Origin: Fonsecaea monophora
Taxonomy: Eukaryota; Ascomycota; Eurotiomycetes; Chaetothyriales; Herpotrichiellaceae
NCBI RefSeq assembly: GCF_001642475.1
Contig: NW_019173932.1
Location: forward strand, 186,001 to 250,000
Length of the DNA stretch: 64,000 nucleotides
Reading direction: 5' to 3'
Under the pieces are notes generated by a model that was not told the origin of the DNA, searched no databases, and saw nothing but the letters and a program-made list of their open reading frames with translations. Of the stretch, positions 1 to 11,035 are shown one piece after another. Within the stretch, counting starts at the first letter, position 1. Every line of letters begins with the position of its first letter. A program made the translations under genes and the position numbers.

Positions 1-391
1 GCCATGATGCCTGCACACGTATTTCCACCGTGAGAAATGTTATGCGCAGACACAAGCCTCCATCTCGAGAAGGCTATAATATATTCGAAGTAGCTTGGTT
101 TTTGCAACAAGCAACGTACTCTAGGTACAATGTATGTATGTTAGTATGTGTGTACGAGGTAGGTACTAGGGTGATCCAGCCGCCCGCGTCACTTTCCGTC
201 CGGGTTTTGTTGTTTGTTACCTAGGTATCACTAGAATAGCTTAATGACAGGAGGCCGGAAGTGCGAAAAAAGTATGGTAAGGAAGGGAGGGAGTGAGAGT
301 GATTTACAAATCAATCAATAATCCATTCTCGTGAGTGAGTTGAGAGACCAGAGGGAGAAATCAAATCTATGCGGTTCGTTTGCGTGTACTT

Positions 392-404
392 GCCCCCCCC
401 CCCC
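392..404. repeat. Poly-C run
   Basis: A run of 12 C bases at 393-404 in the gene-free left flank. Confidence 0.8.
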
Positions 405-718
405 AGCAATTAAGCCTCGGAAGTCCGAGTTCGAGTTCAAATTCTCGTTCTGATCCTCACATTTCTCTTCCCCCGCGCGCCTGCGTGCGCTCTCCATTAT
501 TTCCGCCGCCCGGGCCCCCAAGGACCAAAACACCCTACGTCCGGCAAACTCGAAAGCCGCTTTTCTCCCCTCTGCGCAGACTTGGAGTGCTGGCTCCCCG
601 GCCGCGAAGGAAAAGTGGAGACCCGGTTGTGAGAGGGAGAGATGGGGAGGTGGGCCCGGTCTCGATCCCGTGCCCTCTGTCTGGTACGGGGTCGAGCCGT
701 CGAGCCGTGCTAGGCCGT

Positions 719-753
719 GCAGGTCCCAGGTCCTAGGTCCCAGGTCCCAGGTC
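719..753. repeat. AGGTCCC 7-bp tandem repeat
   Basis: About four and a half near-identical AGGTCCC units in direct array, one with a T for C change. Confidence 0.8.
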
Positions 754-1495
754 GGGGGGGAACTGTGAGAGGGAAGGGAAATGTACCGAGGTCCATTATT
801 ACCTACAGCAACCTTTGTGCCAGTGTGCCAGTGTGGCCCTGCTGCCGGCACCAGGGGACTACTGCGTGACGAGAATTGTTGCAAGTCATCATTGTAGTAC
901 TAGCTAGGTACTGTACCGTCCGGGTCTGGGCCTGTACTTGTATAGGAATCTGTAAAAGGAGGAGGGATGTATAGAGGTAGGTAAATACCCCCGAGTATAC
1001 TTGAAGGTACTTGTACTGGTAGACTTGTATCTGTAGGTGTCGCATCCGTCGGTCCTCACGGTCCTCTTCCGATATACCTTCCATGGGTACCTACCTACAC
1101 CTGCACCACCGTATCTCGGTCGCCTCTTTCGTGGTATTCCAGTCGTTCAGCCACCTTGTACAAGTCTTGCAAATGGTGCATAATATCTGCACAGTTGGTG
1201 TTGATTTTGATGGTTGAGGTTGAGGTTGAGAGCCGTATATGTATGCTTGTATTGATATGGCAGGCTCTGCAGGTGTGTAGAACATAAGTCAGGGACGGGA
1301 GATTGGAGATTGGACATGGATTGATGAGTGTCCGAGAGGCTAGCCCGCAACCCATGGCCAGAGGGATAGTAGATGGCAGCCGTTGTTCTTATATCCGCAG
1401 AGGATGTATACGAGACGAACTATATATTATGGTCTACCGGCCTACCAGTCTATAGACTCTATGCAGTGTCCAGTTTTGATGCTTTGCAGCAACAC

Positions 1496-3551
1496 TCACA
1501 GCTTCGCTCTCACCGAGTCCAGCTTCTCATCCCCCCCTTTGCCCATCTGCACAAGCCTCTCCCCGACGTCCCGGAGAATGTGCTTCATGATCTTCCCGCT
1601 GCCGGTCTTGGGAAACTCATCACCCACACCTTCATCGCCAATCCAGAACACGTACTTGGGCGCTTTATGGCTCCCCAACGACTTGCGCACCCAGTTGTTG
1701 ACTTCCTTCCAACCCGGCCTCATCAGCCGCGTTCTGTTTCCTTCCTTGAGGTCGAGATCGAGACAGCCGGGTCGTGGATGTGCCCGCAGGAACGCGCCGA
1801 CAACTTCGCCGTACCTGGCGTCCTTGATGGCGACGCAGCTGGCCTCGGCTATCGAGGGATGCTCGGCCAGGCAACTTTCAATCTCGCTCGGGAAGATGTT
1901 TTCGCCACCTATTTGTACGCTCATAGGTCAGTCGTGAGTACGCGAGATCTCAATGCGTAGAAAGGTACAAATGGGAGCTCGGTCGTGGTGACTTACCGCG
2001 AATAATGATATCCTTGATCCGCCCAGTTACAGAACAGTACCCGTGTTCGTCGATGACACATTCATCACCAGTGTACATCCACAGGACACCATTTTCATCC
2101 CTTTTCATCACTTCATCTGTCTTTGCTGGATTGTTGAAGTACCCCCTCTGCAAAGCATAGCCACTTACACAGAGCTCTCCTCGCACTCCACGTGGGACTA
2201 TGTTTCCAGCGCGGTCGACAATCTTGCCCATTGTATGTGGTAGCACGCTCCCAACAGTCTTGGTTCGTCTTTCTTCCGTGTCATCAAGCGAGGTCATGAA
2301 CGTCACGGGACTCGTCTCAGTCATTCCATACGCGATGAGCACCCCTTTGATACCAAACTCTGGGTCTAATTGCTTCACCAGCGCCGGTGAAACCGATGAC
2401 CCTGCAACAAGTCCTGTCTTGACGGACGAGATCTTGTATCTCTTTGCTTTGTTGGCTTCAATCTCCGCAATGAACATGGTTGGTACCCCGAGCAGCGCAG
2501 TGCATTTCTCTTCGTTCAGTGCGTCAAGGACGGAGTCGGGATCAAACTGGTCGCAGGGGAACACAATGCTGCTCCCATGAGTGAACGCCCCCAGGAAGCC
2601 CATCACAAGACCAAAACAGTGAAACAGAGGAGGCGGACAACAAACGATGTCGGATGGGGTCAACTGCATCTTCATTCCGACGAAGCGGCCATTGTTGATC
2701 AGGTTCCTGAGTATGTTAGCACGGTCCATTGCTCAACTGGCAACGGGTCTGATTACCTGTGAGTCAGCATGGCTGCTTTTGGCGCGCCAGTGGTTCCTAC
2801 CTTGGTCAGTCTGGACTTTCGAAGCCTGCATAGGACCGTGACATACCAGAAGTGAATTGGAGGTTCAAGACATCATGACACCGGACACGGCTCTCAGCTC
2901 GCGTCAGTGTCACCTGGTCGACGATCCGCCCTTCAGAGACAAAAGACGAATAGGGACACAACCCTAAACTCTTGTGTGTCGCGTTGTTGTCCGCCGCCAG
3001 AGAAACACAGGGTACGCTTCCCAGTTCCTTGACCACAGCTTCAATGTGCGCAGACAGATCTTTCAGTCGGATCTTTGCAGCGATGAAAAGAAGTTTGCAT
3101 GCTGCAATTCGAGTTAGACCAGCGTTAGAGAGAGCGAAGAAGGGAACTTGCATGTTACACTCAGAGCAGAGACCAGCTCCTTCGGAGTATAAGTGTTGTT
3201 CAGGACAATGAAAGGGCAGCCTATCCGCGCAGCAGCAAGGAATGTCTCGATGTACTGATAGCAATTTCCGGCCATGATCGCAATGTTGTCTCCATGCCTC
3301 AACCCTCTAGCCAACATCGACTTTGCAATTGCTTCGCTTCGCCTTACAAGATCGTTGTACGAGAGCCTGTGGCGTTGCCAGGAGAAGACGGCTGCTGTGT
3401 GTTCGCCATATCGAGCAGCCTGTCGATACATGAGTTCCCCCAAAGTCTCTTCCAACAAGGGTGGCCTTTGAGGGCCTGTAACAAAAGAAGGTGCAGACGC
3501 CATCGTTGTTGATGGTGCTGTTGAGTGACTTGCAGGATCAATACTTGCCAT
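1496..3551 (-). CDS. Acyl-CoA synthetase (AMP-forming) with C-terminal AKL peroxisomal signal
   Basis: Predicted 602-residue ATP-dependent acid:CoA ligase of the ANL superfamily, closest in style to ACSF2/medium-chain synthetases. Exons on the minus strand: 3551-3161, 3101-2847, 2796-2757, 2706-1997 and 1908-1496; all junctions keep frame with GT-AG ends. The P-loop (TSG-TTGAPKAAML) is split across an intron and a 40-nt microexon. YGMTETSPVTF is the A5 motif, YTGD and GRIKDIIIRGGEN are A7/A8, and PKTGSGKIMK carries the adenylation lysine. The protein ends in RAKL, a PTS1 variant. The start at 3551 gives the standard N-terminal length. It is divergent from the carboxylase beta gene across a short shared promoter. 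It probably activates the acid that enters this cluster's pathway; the substrate cannot be read from sequence. Confidence 0.93.
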
Positions 3552-3701
3552 TATGCTTCTAGGTGTAGGGGCATTCTGGGAGTCTAGGTAATCACCCTGG
3601 TGGATATTGCTGGAGACCTGATATATTAGTGTCATCTGGCCGGACACTGGCAGCGAACATCGGGACCGTGATACTTGGGCATAGTCACCATCCGGACAAA
3701 C
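3552..3701. promoter_or_regulatory. Divergent promoter between acyl-CoA synthetase and carboxylase beta gene
   Basis: The two start codons point away from each other, 150 bp apart if the upstream ATG (3702) of the beta gene is used, or 402 bp if 3954 is used. This arrangement suggests shared regulation, plausibly by the Zn2Cys6 protein encoded at 6378. I did not find an unambiguous CGG-type everted or inverted repeat, so no operator is claimed. Confidence 0.45.
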
Positions 3702-5627
3702 ATGTCTCGATCTCTCTTGCGACTGTGGCAGATGTGGAACCCGTTCCGCTCTGGCGGGCCGCCTCGCAAGGGTTGCATTTGGGCTCCGCAACACCGTCGA
3801 ACCGGGGCAGCCTCGGCCCAACCATGCACGGTACATGTCCAGGGATTGGCCGGTGGTTATGGCGGACTCTCATATCACATCAAACCCCGAAGCTGGTTCC
3901 ATGAGTCTCGTCTCCAGGTCCGCTCCCCTCTACCTAAGATCCATTCCAAAGCCATGTCGCACGCTGAGTCTTTCCCCGTGGTTGAGTCGCTTCTCGATGT
4001 GACCAGAGAACCGTATAGGTCGAATCGAGAGGCATGGAAACCGGTGATAGACGAGTTCTCCAGGAATCTATTGAGGACAACATCCGAAGGCACCTCCCAA
4101 TCTATCGACAAGCATGAGGAAAGGGGACAACTATTGGCAAGAGACAGGATATCGCTGCTTCTAGACCCCGATTCGTCTTTTCTCGAACTGGGCTCTTTTA
4201 CGGGCTTCGACTTGAAGGATTCCAGCCCTTGTGCCAGCCTCCTGGCTGGTATTGGAAGTATCAGCGGCCGCATCTGCCTCGTTCTCGCGCACATTGCAAC
4301 ACAAAGTGGTGGCGCATGGAACGAGCTGACAGTGATCAAACAAAACAGAGTGACGGAAATCGCCAACGAGAATGACTTGCCGATCGTCGCCCTCGTGCAG
4401 TCGGCAGGAGTCTTTCTTCCGCAGCAGTTTCGAGTGTTCCACAAGGGGGGACAGATTTTCCGTGATCTCGCCGTGCGAACCCAGAATGGACAGGCCTCTT
4501 GTGCAATTGTCTTTGGCTCCTCCACGGCAGGTGGCGCCTATCATCCTGGGCTGTCAGATTATACTATTTTCGTTGAGAATCAAGCACAAGTCTTTCTCGC
4601 AGGTCCTCCTCTCGTCAAAATGGCTACCGGCGAAAGTATCGTTGCGGAAGAGCTGGGAGGGGCTCGAGTTCACGGGACTGTCACCGGCCTTGCGGATCAA
4701 ATTGCCTTTGACGAGTTTGACGCGGTTCGCAAGGCTCGAGAATGGGTCAGTACGTTATCGGCTCCGAGTCGACCAGCGCAGCCTATGCGTCCACCGCTTG
4801 CGCCGCGTTATCCCATCGATGACATATTTTCCATTGTCAATCCCGACGTGCGAAAGCCTTTCGACATGAAAGAGGTGGTTCTTCGGTTGATTGACGAGTC
4901 ACGTCTGGCGGTATTCAAGCCTGAGTATGGTCGGAATCTGTTGACAGGGTGGGCATATATCATGGGTAAGTTCTGGCGGTGATCCTCGATGTCAAACAAG
5001 GACTGAAATGAAATAGGAATGCGTGTTGGAATAATTGCAAACCAGACACCCATCATCAATCCCGACGAAGCATCCAAAGGCACGCAGTTCATCCGCCTGT
5101 GCAATCAACAAAACATCCCGATTGCCTTCCTTCACAACGTGACGGGTTTTATGGTGGGCTCCAAGGCTGAGCATGCAGGCATCATCAAGAAGGGGGCGCA
5201 ATTTGTATCCGCGGTCAGTTGTTCAAAAGTGCCACACATCTCCATTATCTTAGGGGCATCATATGGCGCAGGCAACTATGCCATGTGTGGAAGGTCATAT
5301 AAACCACGCTTTCTCTTCACCTGGCCAACTGGACGGTGCAGTGTAATGGGACCAGAGCAGCTGTCTGGGGTGATGGCTCAGATTGAAGCTAATAGCGCCC
5401 GGAGCAAAGGAGTGGTCCTCAAGCCCGAGGAAGTGGAAGCTAGAGTGCAGCGACTGCAGCAGGAAGTCCAGAGGGACAGCAGTGCGTATCGGACAAGCGC
5501 CTACTTGCTGGATGATGGAGTAATCGATCCTCGGGATACTCGCGATGTGCTTGCAATGTGTTTAGAAGTCGTGCAGACACCGCCAGTGCAAGGGAGTGCA
5601 GGCCATCGGGCTTTGGCAAGAATATGA
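3702..5627 (+). CDS. Acyl-CoA carboxylase beta (carboxyltransferase) subunit, MCC/GCC class
   Basis: Carboxyltransferase of a biotin-dependent acyl-CoA carboxylase. Two exons, 3702-4965 and 5017-5627, with a 51-bp intron inside the crotonase fold (ATCATG-G/GA). FLAGPPLVKMATGE and GAGNYAMCGR place it in the 3-methylcrotonyl/geranyl-CoA carboxylase class, not with propionyl-CoA carboxylase. It departs from ordinary MCC beta at several usually constant sites (HPGLSDYTIF, LFTWPTGRCSVMGPEQ), so it is probably a paralogue with another substrate. Start choice is open: ATG 3702 gives 624 residues with an Arg-rich, possibly mitochondrial leader; ATG 3954 (MSHAESF) gives 540 residues, close to a mature MCC beta. 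The last residues are ALARI; ARI is at best a weak PTS1. Partner is the biotin subunit at 13344-15731. Confidence 0.88.
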
Positions 5628-5971
5628 TAAGACATGGTGATGAGAATGAGGAAAAGGTGGAAAAGTGAGCGAAGTGAAGTTCGACGAGCTGTACTTGTAC
5701 ATGAAATATCACTAGAGTCTGGCAGATAGATTTCCTCACCTGTCGCTACAGTCTCCCGTGGTTAACGTAGGATCTTTTGCTTGTCAGACAGATAACAGTG
5801 TCAAACACACGCCTTGACACCGCAACATTAGGTGCGAAACATGTCGAGTTGGGGGTGGCATTGGCGTCATTACAAGGCTTGGCTTGCGCTCCATCACACG
5901 ACAAAATCTACCACAGTCACATGCATACCGAGTAATGCTTCTCAGAAACACAAAAACCAACGAAACTCGCA

Positions 5972-5982
5972 AGAAAAAAAAA
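5972..5982 (-). terminator. Pol III terminator of tRNA-Tyr
   Basis: An A-run on the plus strand gives a long T-run on the minus strand about 10 nt past the 3' end of the tRNA-Tyr gene, the normal RNA polymerase III stop signal. Confidence 0.65.
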
Positions 5983-5993
5983 AGAATGATAAG

Positions 5994-6081
5994 TCCCCTC
6001 GGCCGGAGTCGAGCCAGCGACCTTTCGGTTATATGAAAATCCATTACAGCCGAACGTGATATCCAACTACACCACAAGGGG
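5994..6081 (-). tRNA. tRNA-Tyr (GUA anticodon) with an intron
   Basis: Read on the minus strand, 88 nt fold as a complete tRNA. The acceptor stem CCCCTTG/CGAGGGG has 7 pairs, including the C1-G72 pair that marks eukaryotic tyrosine tRNAs, with discriminator A. The D-arm region (TGGTGTAGTTGG) matches the A box. The anticodon stem is TTCGG/CCGAA and its loop starts CTGTAA, so the anticodon is GUA. The loop is interrupted by about 14 nt after position 37, as is usual for tRNA-Tyr. The T arm is GCTGG-CTCGACT-CCGGC; its B box (GGCTCGACTCC) differs from consensus by one base. Mature length is 74 nt. A T-rich run just downstream (complement of the A tract at 5972-5982) can terminate Pol III. Confidence 0.9.
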
Positions 6082-6377
6082 TTAGAACTTTGATAAGTTG
6101 TAAGTTGTTCTGAAATCATATCAGACAATTCATTTTGTGAAGCATTTTCGGACTTTTATTATATGAACATGAATTTCTTGCCCTGTGTGCACTAGTCTGT
6201 ATAGAGGTTTTTGCGCCAAGCCTTGTGCCACTTGTCGGTAGCCGTCAAATGCCGTGGCGTGCGCATCCCCGCTACTATGCCCGAAGTGGTAGCAACATCT
6301 CCAGCCAAGGCGGATTTCTAGCAATGACATGACTTCACAAAGGCAAGTCTTTGAGCTCTCCATTACGATCAGCCTTC

Positions 6378-8672
6378 ATGGATGACAGACGCGAGGCCAA
6401 ACGAGCACGCCAGGCGTGTCTCAATTGTAGGAGGTAAGTCGGTCCATGAATACAAAGCCACGATCTCCAGACAATGGGTGCGATGTGGTATCTGCGTATC
6501 CACCACTACGAGCTCACAATGGTTGACAGGAAGAAGACGCGCTGCTCAGGGGAAAAGCCAGTGTGCGCCTTCTGTGCCCGGCTCAATCAGCGCTGTACGT
6601 GGGATGGCGACGAAGATGTTTCGCCCGAACGACTCACGGACACGGGCCGAGCTCTATCCTCTTCAGGTACAGCCGCACAGAACGCAAGTCTTGCTGCAAG
6701 AGTCGCTTTGCTGGAGTCTCGGCTGAGCTTTCTGGACGCGGACAATGCATTCAACCTATTCGCTTCGGTGTCCCCACCAACGGCAGTCAATCAACCCGTG
6801 GATCAACCCCCTGCAGTCGACGACATTGCGCGGACGAATAGCGACTTCACCTTTCTTCCCGATCCGGTAATCTTTCGATCTCTGGTTCAAGTCTACTTTG
6901 ATCGCTGTCACAACCAACCCTATGCCTTTTTCCACGAAGAGATGTTTCGCCATGATTATGAATCCGGATCATTGCCCGAGTATTTACTCTATGCCTTTGC
7001 TGCTGCTGCCTGCCGCTTCTCCGACCATGAGTTCTATCGGCATCGTCGTAGTGAAGCTATCGATGCATATGCACAATCATCATTCGGGCAAATTTTCGAA
7101 CACTCATTTTCCGATGCCGAGAGTTTGGAGCCTTTGATGGTGGTGGCTCTGGCGATATTGGCGGTTGTGGACTTCGCAGGTGAGTTTGGTGAGACGGTTG
7201 ATGCGAGGCATGCAAGGATTGACACAAGATCGTGCAAAGCCGGACGCCCAAAGATAGGCTGGGTGAAGCTGGCTCTGTCGTGTCGGTTCGCACATGCCCT
7301 GCGACTCAATGAAGAGCCCGATCCACAGCTCCCTATACACGAACAGGAAGAACGGCGACGAATATTCTGGTCGGTCTATCTTCTCGATATCCTGATGTCG
7401 GTTGGGCCCAACCGGCCCCCTTCGCTTCTCGATGAAGACTGCACTGTTCGTCTACCCTGTCACGAGAGCTTTTTCAGGGATGGGCTCGACGGGGGCCCGG
7501 TGCCAACTTTGACCTCGGTGGTCGAAAATCCGTCAGGCGCCAACCACCAAAACCTGGATCCGTTCGCTATGACTATAATCATGGCATCGGCACTAGGCCG
7601 CTTCATACGCTTTAGCCTGAAGCGCACTTTGAATACGACTCATGTTCTCTGGGATCCGCGCTCCAAGTATTATGAGGTACAAAGCATTTTATTGTACTAC
7701 GAAAGCCACTCGCCATGTGCTTTCAGTACCATTTCCGAGGTGCTCAATCGACACCCTTCATTCAGCGAGTCTACCTCACCATCACATGTCAGCCACATTA
7801 TCTACTCCCACGCCCTCTACCACCTCAACAATTGTCTTCTCAACCATCCATTCATCTTATACCGCTTCTTCCAGGCATATACGGCACCCGTACCTCTAAG
7901 TTTCGTGCAAGAGGCACTACAAAGATGCCGAAGACACGCCACAAATCTCCTCGAGCTACTGATCGATCTGGAAACGTACGGCCCGCTCAGCCATCCCAGC
8001 TTCTATGGTTATTGTGCAATGGCGGCTGGGGTGATCCACAGCATATACGAGAAGAGTGAAGACGCAGAAGTCGCACAGGCCTCGCGGAAACAGCTTCAAT
8101 CAGCTCTGAGCTTCCTACAACGTGAACCAGTACGGTGGGGACATGTGGGCCACATGGTAAGTGATGGCCACCTACAGGCGTTGGTTGTCTTACATGTTAT
8201 CCCGCTATGCGAGGACAGTGTCAAATGGTAAACAAGTTGAAGAATGTGTACTGATTCAAAGTTCAAGGGTACCCTTCTCCGCTCATTCAAGTTGGATCCC
8301 GAAGTTGCCAGGGTTCTCATAAACCCTACGAGCCTGGCACAGAAAATGACCGTGCCACTTGGAAATATGCTGTGGCAGCTCCTCGACTACGCCTGGTTGC
8401 CCCACAACATCCGCCCTGGCGAGACAAGGTCTACACTGGCAGATCTTTTGCCAGGAACCGGACACCTGCGGACAAATATCACTGAGTCCTTGGCTTCAGG
8501 CAGCACGAATCTTCCAGGAGACCAGTATAACACAAGCGGTGTTCTACCTGCCACGTACGCTCGTATGCTGGGAGAAGACATGGGCGGGATTTTGGCAGAA
8601 GCCATGGGAGACAACAGCTTGCAAGGATTTGCGCGGCCAACCTTTTCCAATGGACCGCCGGCTGCTTTTTGA
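6378..8672 (+). CDS. Zn2Cys6 fungal-type transcription factor (cluster regulator candidate)
   Basis: Binuclear zinc cluster DNA-binding regulator. Exon 1 is 6378-6433 and intron 1 is 6434-6529; they join inside the zinc cluster to give C-x2-C-x6-C-x6-C-x2-C-x6-C (ACLNC, RKKTRC, KPVC-AFC, NQRC) within the first 45 residues. A fungal-specific TF middle homology region follows, with VYFDRCHNQPYAFFHEE, then RRRIFWSVYLLDILMS and an RPPSL stretch. The last intron is uncertain. Donor at 8158 is good; acceptor at 8261 (AAG) keeps the frame open to 8672, whereas acceptor at 8218 would end the protein at about 8254. It sits between the carboxylase beta gene and the dehydrogenase, so a role as local activator is a reasonable inference. 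Confidence 0.87.
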
Positions 8673-8777
8673 TGTCCGTGGATGCGCAGAGAACGGCTCT
8701 ATTGACGATTTTAATTTAACACTTCTTTTCATCCGCCGACAAGGCCCGCCACTATCCAGAGTTACTTTACATCTTGG

Positions 8778-10166
8778 TCACAATTTGCTCGACGAGCGAG
8801 TCAACCTTTGCAACTCCTTTGTCTCCAGCTTGACTGCAAGGTCGCTCAAAATCTCATCGCTGCCTCCGCCCACCACCATGACCCGGACATCTCGACTGAT
8901 CTGCTCGATTCTGGCACCCTTTCCAGTCCTTGAATAGCCTGCTCCGCCCAGGATTTGCTGTGCGTCCCGGTTGACACGTTCTAACACCCGCCCGGCGCTG
9001 GTCTTGAGAATGGCAATCATTCCTCCGAGATTGAGGTCTTCCCGAGACGTAGCTCCCTGGCGATTTTGGGTCGCCCTCTTTCTCTCATGCTCCGTCAGGT
9101 ACACAATTGACTCCATGTATGCATGTGTTGGCTCGACATCACGGCCAAAGTCCGCAAACTTGGCCGCGATCACTTGGTTCGCAATCAAGGGCTTGCCGAA
9201 AGTATGTCTCCTGAGTGCATGAGCATAGGCGTCTTCGATGGAGACGCGTGCCATGCGAAGGGACGTACATGCGAGCCAGAGCCTTTCGTGGTTGAAGTTG
9301 GACATGATGATATCAAAGCCACGGTTTTCTGCGCCTATGAGGTTTGCCACCGGGACTTCGACCTCGTCAAATTCGATATAGGTGGAGCCACTGGCGTTGA
9401 CTCCCGAGTTTTCGATCTTGCTGCATGTCACACCGGGGGATTTGAGCGGGATGATGAGCGCCGATACTCCCCCGCGGCCTGGTCCCCCTGTGCGTACCGC
9501 GGCGGTGCAGTAGTCGGCAAAGATGGCATTGGTGATCCATTTTTTGGCGCCGTTTACGATGTACACATCTCCACGACGCTCAGCCGTCGTTGTGAGGCCC
9601 GCGACGTCCGACCCGGCTGTGGTGAGTTAGAAAGAATGACGACTAAATCGGAGAGGAGGGAGAGAAAACTGACCATCCGGCTCGGTGACACCAAGACAAA
9701 ATCGCGATCGACCCAATATCACGTCGGGGAGGAATCTCATCTTCTGCTCCTCGCTCCCGAAATTTATGAGCGGTGGCGCGCCGATGGAGTTGCCGCAACT
9801 CAACGCCCAGATGACTCCCAGGTAGCCACACCTGGCAATCTCGTCAATCACGATCAGGTCGTGGAACCCGTCCCACTCTTCCGGGTCGATGTCTCCGGGC
9901 AGTCTCTGGCCGACGGCCTTGATCTGGGCGACTGCCAGAGGGTAGATCGAGACGGCCATGTACCCCAAGCGGGCGTGGTTGAGGATGACCTCGCTGGGCA
10001 CGGAGCCCTGTCGCTCCCAGTCCTCGCAGAACGGGGTGATGTGCGTGTCGACGTATTCGCGCACCTCGGCCTGGAGCCGTCGATGGCTCGCGGTGTAGTA
10101 GGGGCTGACGTCGCGCGAGAGCCACGGAGGGTCTGCGTACGGTGCTGAAGAGACCGAGGGAGCCAT
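8778..10166 (-). CDS. Acyl-CoA dehydrogenase with C-terminal SKL peroxisomal signal
   Basis: FAD-dependent acyl-CoA dehydrogenase of 443 residues. Exons 10166-9674 and 9616-8778 join at the FAD/substrate motif to read TEPDAGSDVAG. WITNAIFADY and the adenine-binding ILGGAGYSRTG segment are also present. The usual catalytic Glu near the C-terminus (YEGT in MCAD) is absent: that site reads VGGGSDEIL. A glutamate at about residue 275 in NFNHERL lies where isovaleryl-CoA and long-chain dehydrogenases keep their base, so the enzyme is probably active. The protein ends RSSSKL, a strong PTS1. Peroxisomal acyl-CoA dehydrogenases are known in filamentous fungi. It probably introduces the alpha-beta double bond before carboxylation. 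The ATG at 10166 gives a normal length and no presequence. Confidence 0.92.
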
Positions 10167-11035
10167 TGTGACCGCTGATAAAAGATATTCAATCACAAAA
10201 AGTAACAAAATTGTTCCCACTCGGAAGTTTTCCACAATTTCCAACAAAACGGATCAGAGAGGTCAAGAGTCAAGAGTTGGGGGAAGGGTTCTTTTCTCCC
10301 TAATCTCGTGACCTCTTCTGTCACGCTGTAGCTGTGGCTGTCCCCTTGTCCTTGTGTAAAACAAACCACTGACTTTCTTCTCTTACAAGCTTTTGTTCCT
10401 CTCCTCCCTTTTCTGGCGTTGCGTCCCGTAGTGTGGTGTGGTGTGGTGTGGTGTGGTGCGGCGCGACGTGACGTGAATGTGACAGGGAAGTATGTAGCTC
10501 TACAAGTACAACTGTACAAGTAACTTGGGGTATTAGAATAAACCCCAGATTTGTTACAAGTATATATTATATTTCAAAGTTTCACTTTTGAAAAATAACC
10601 GATTCAACGCCGAGAAAGAAATCCAACCCATTTATTACTCTTTTGCATGGACAGACGAGGCAAGCCACCCAAAAGAGTGCCCAGTCCCTAGGCAGTTCCT
10701 AGGTAGTTTCCTAGGTAGTTGCGATTCTGCACGGGCGGGCCACCCCCAGCCGGGAACAATTTAACATACCACGGCTCTGTTGTTGGGGGAGGGGGCAAAA
10801 GGGGAGGTCCGCGCGGGCACCTCGGCCCTTGCGATCGGCTAGACTTGCCTTTGCAGCTAGAACGTCAACTTAATACTGTACATATCATTCCGCAGCGGAA
10901 AAACTTGTACGGAGGTAATAATACCGAGTTACTCGTAGTCCTGTTCTAATAGCATCTTGATGTATGTACTCCCTCGATTCGTTTGAGGCTTCAAATACCG
11001 TCAGCCGCTTTTCCAAACTACTTTCGTTCTCGTGA
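10167..11035. other. Intergenic: dehydrogenase promoter and simple repeat
   Basis: Upstream region of the minus-strand dehydrogenase. It holds a GTGTG pentamer array at about 10431-10457 and AT-rich sequence around 10555-10610. No gene is supportable; the frame at 10719-10949 has no family likeness. Confidence 0.55.
10431..10457. repeat. GTGTG pentamer microsatellite
   Basis: Five successive GTGTG-type units ending in GTGCG, upstream of the acyl-CoA dehydrogenase start. Confidence 0.8.

Larger units (their letters stand above)
1..1495. other. Gene-free left flank with low-complexity tracts
   Basis: I see no supportable gene here. The open frames on both strands have biased, repeat-driven composition and no family likeness. 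Visible structure: a run of 12 C at 393-404; a 7-bp tandem array of AGGTCCC units at about 719-753; and GTAC-rich tracts (GGTAC, GTACTTG, TAGGTA) between about 120 and 1110. The right end is the 3' flank of the minus-strand acyl-CoA synthetase. Confidence 0.6.

Noticed and set aside
315..884. 189-codon minus-strand open frame in left flank
   Set aside because: Runs through a poly-C tract and a 7-bp tandem repeat and shows no family likeness.
9123..10148. 341-codon plus-strand open frame
   Set aside because: It lies antisense to the acyl-CoA dehydrogenase, which has clear family motifs and splice sites; composition of the plus frame mirrors the real gene.
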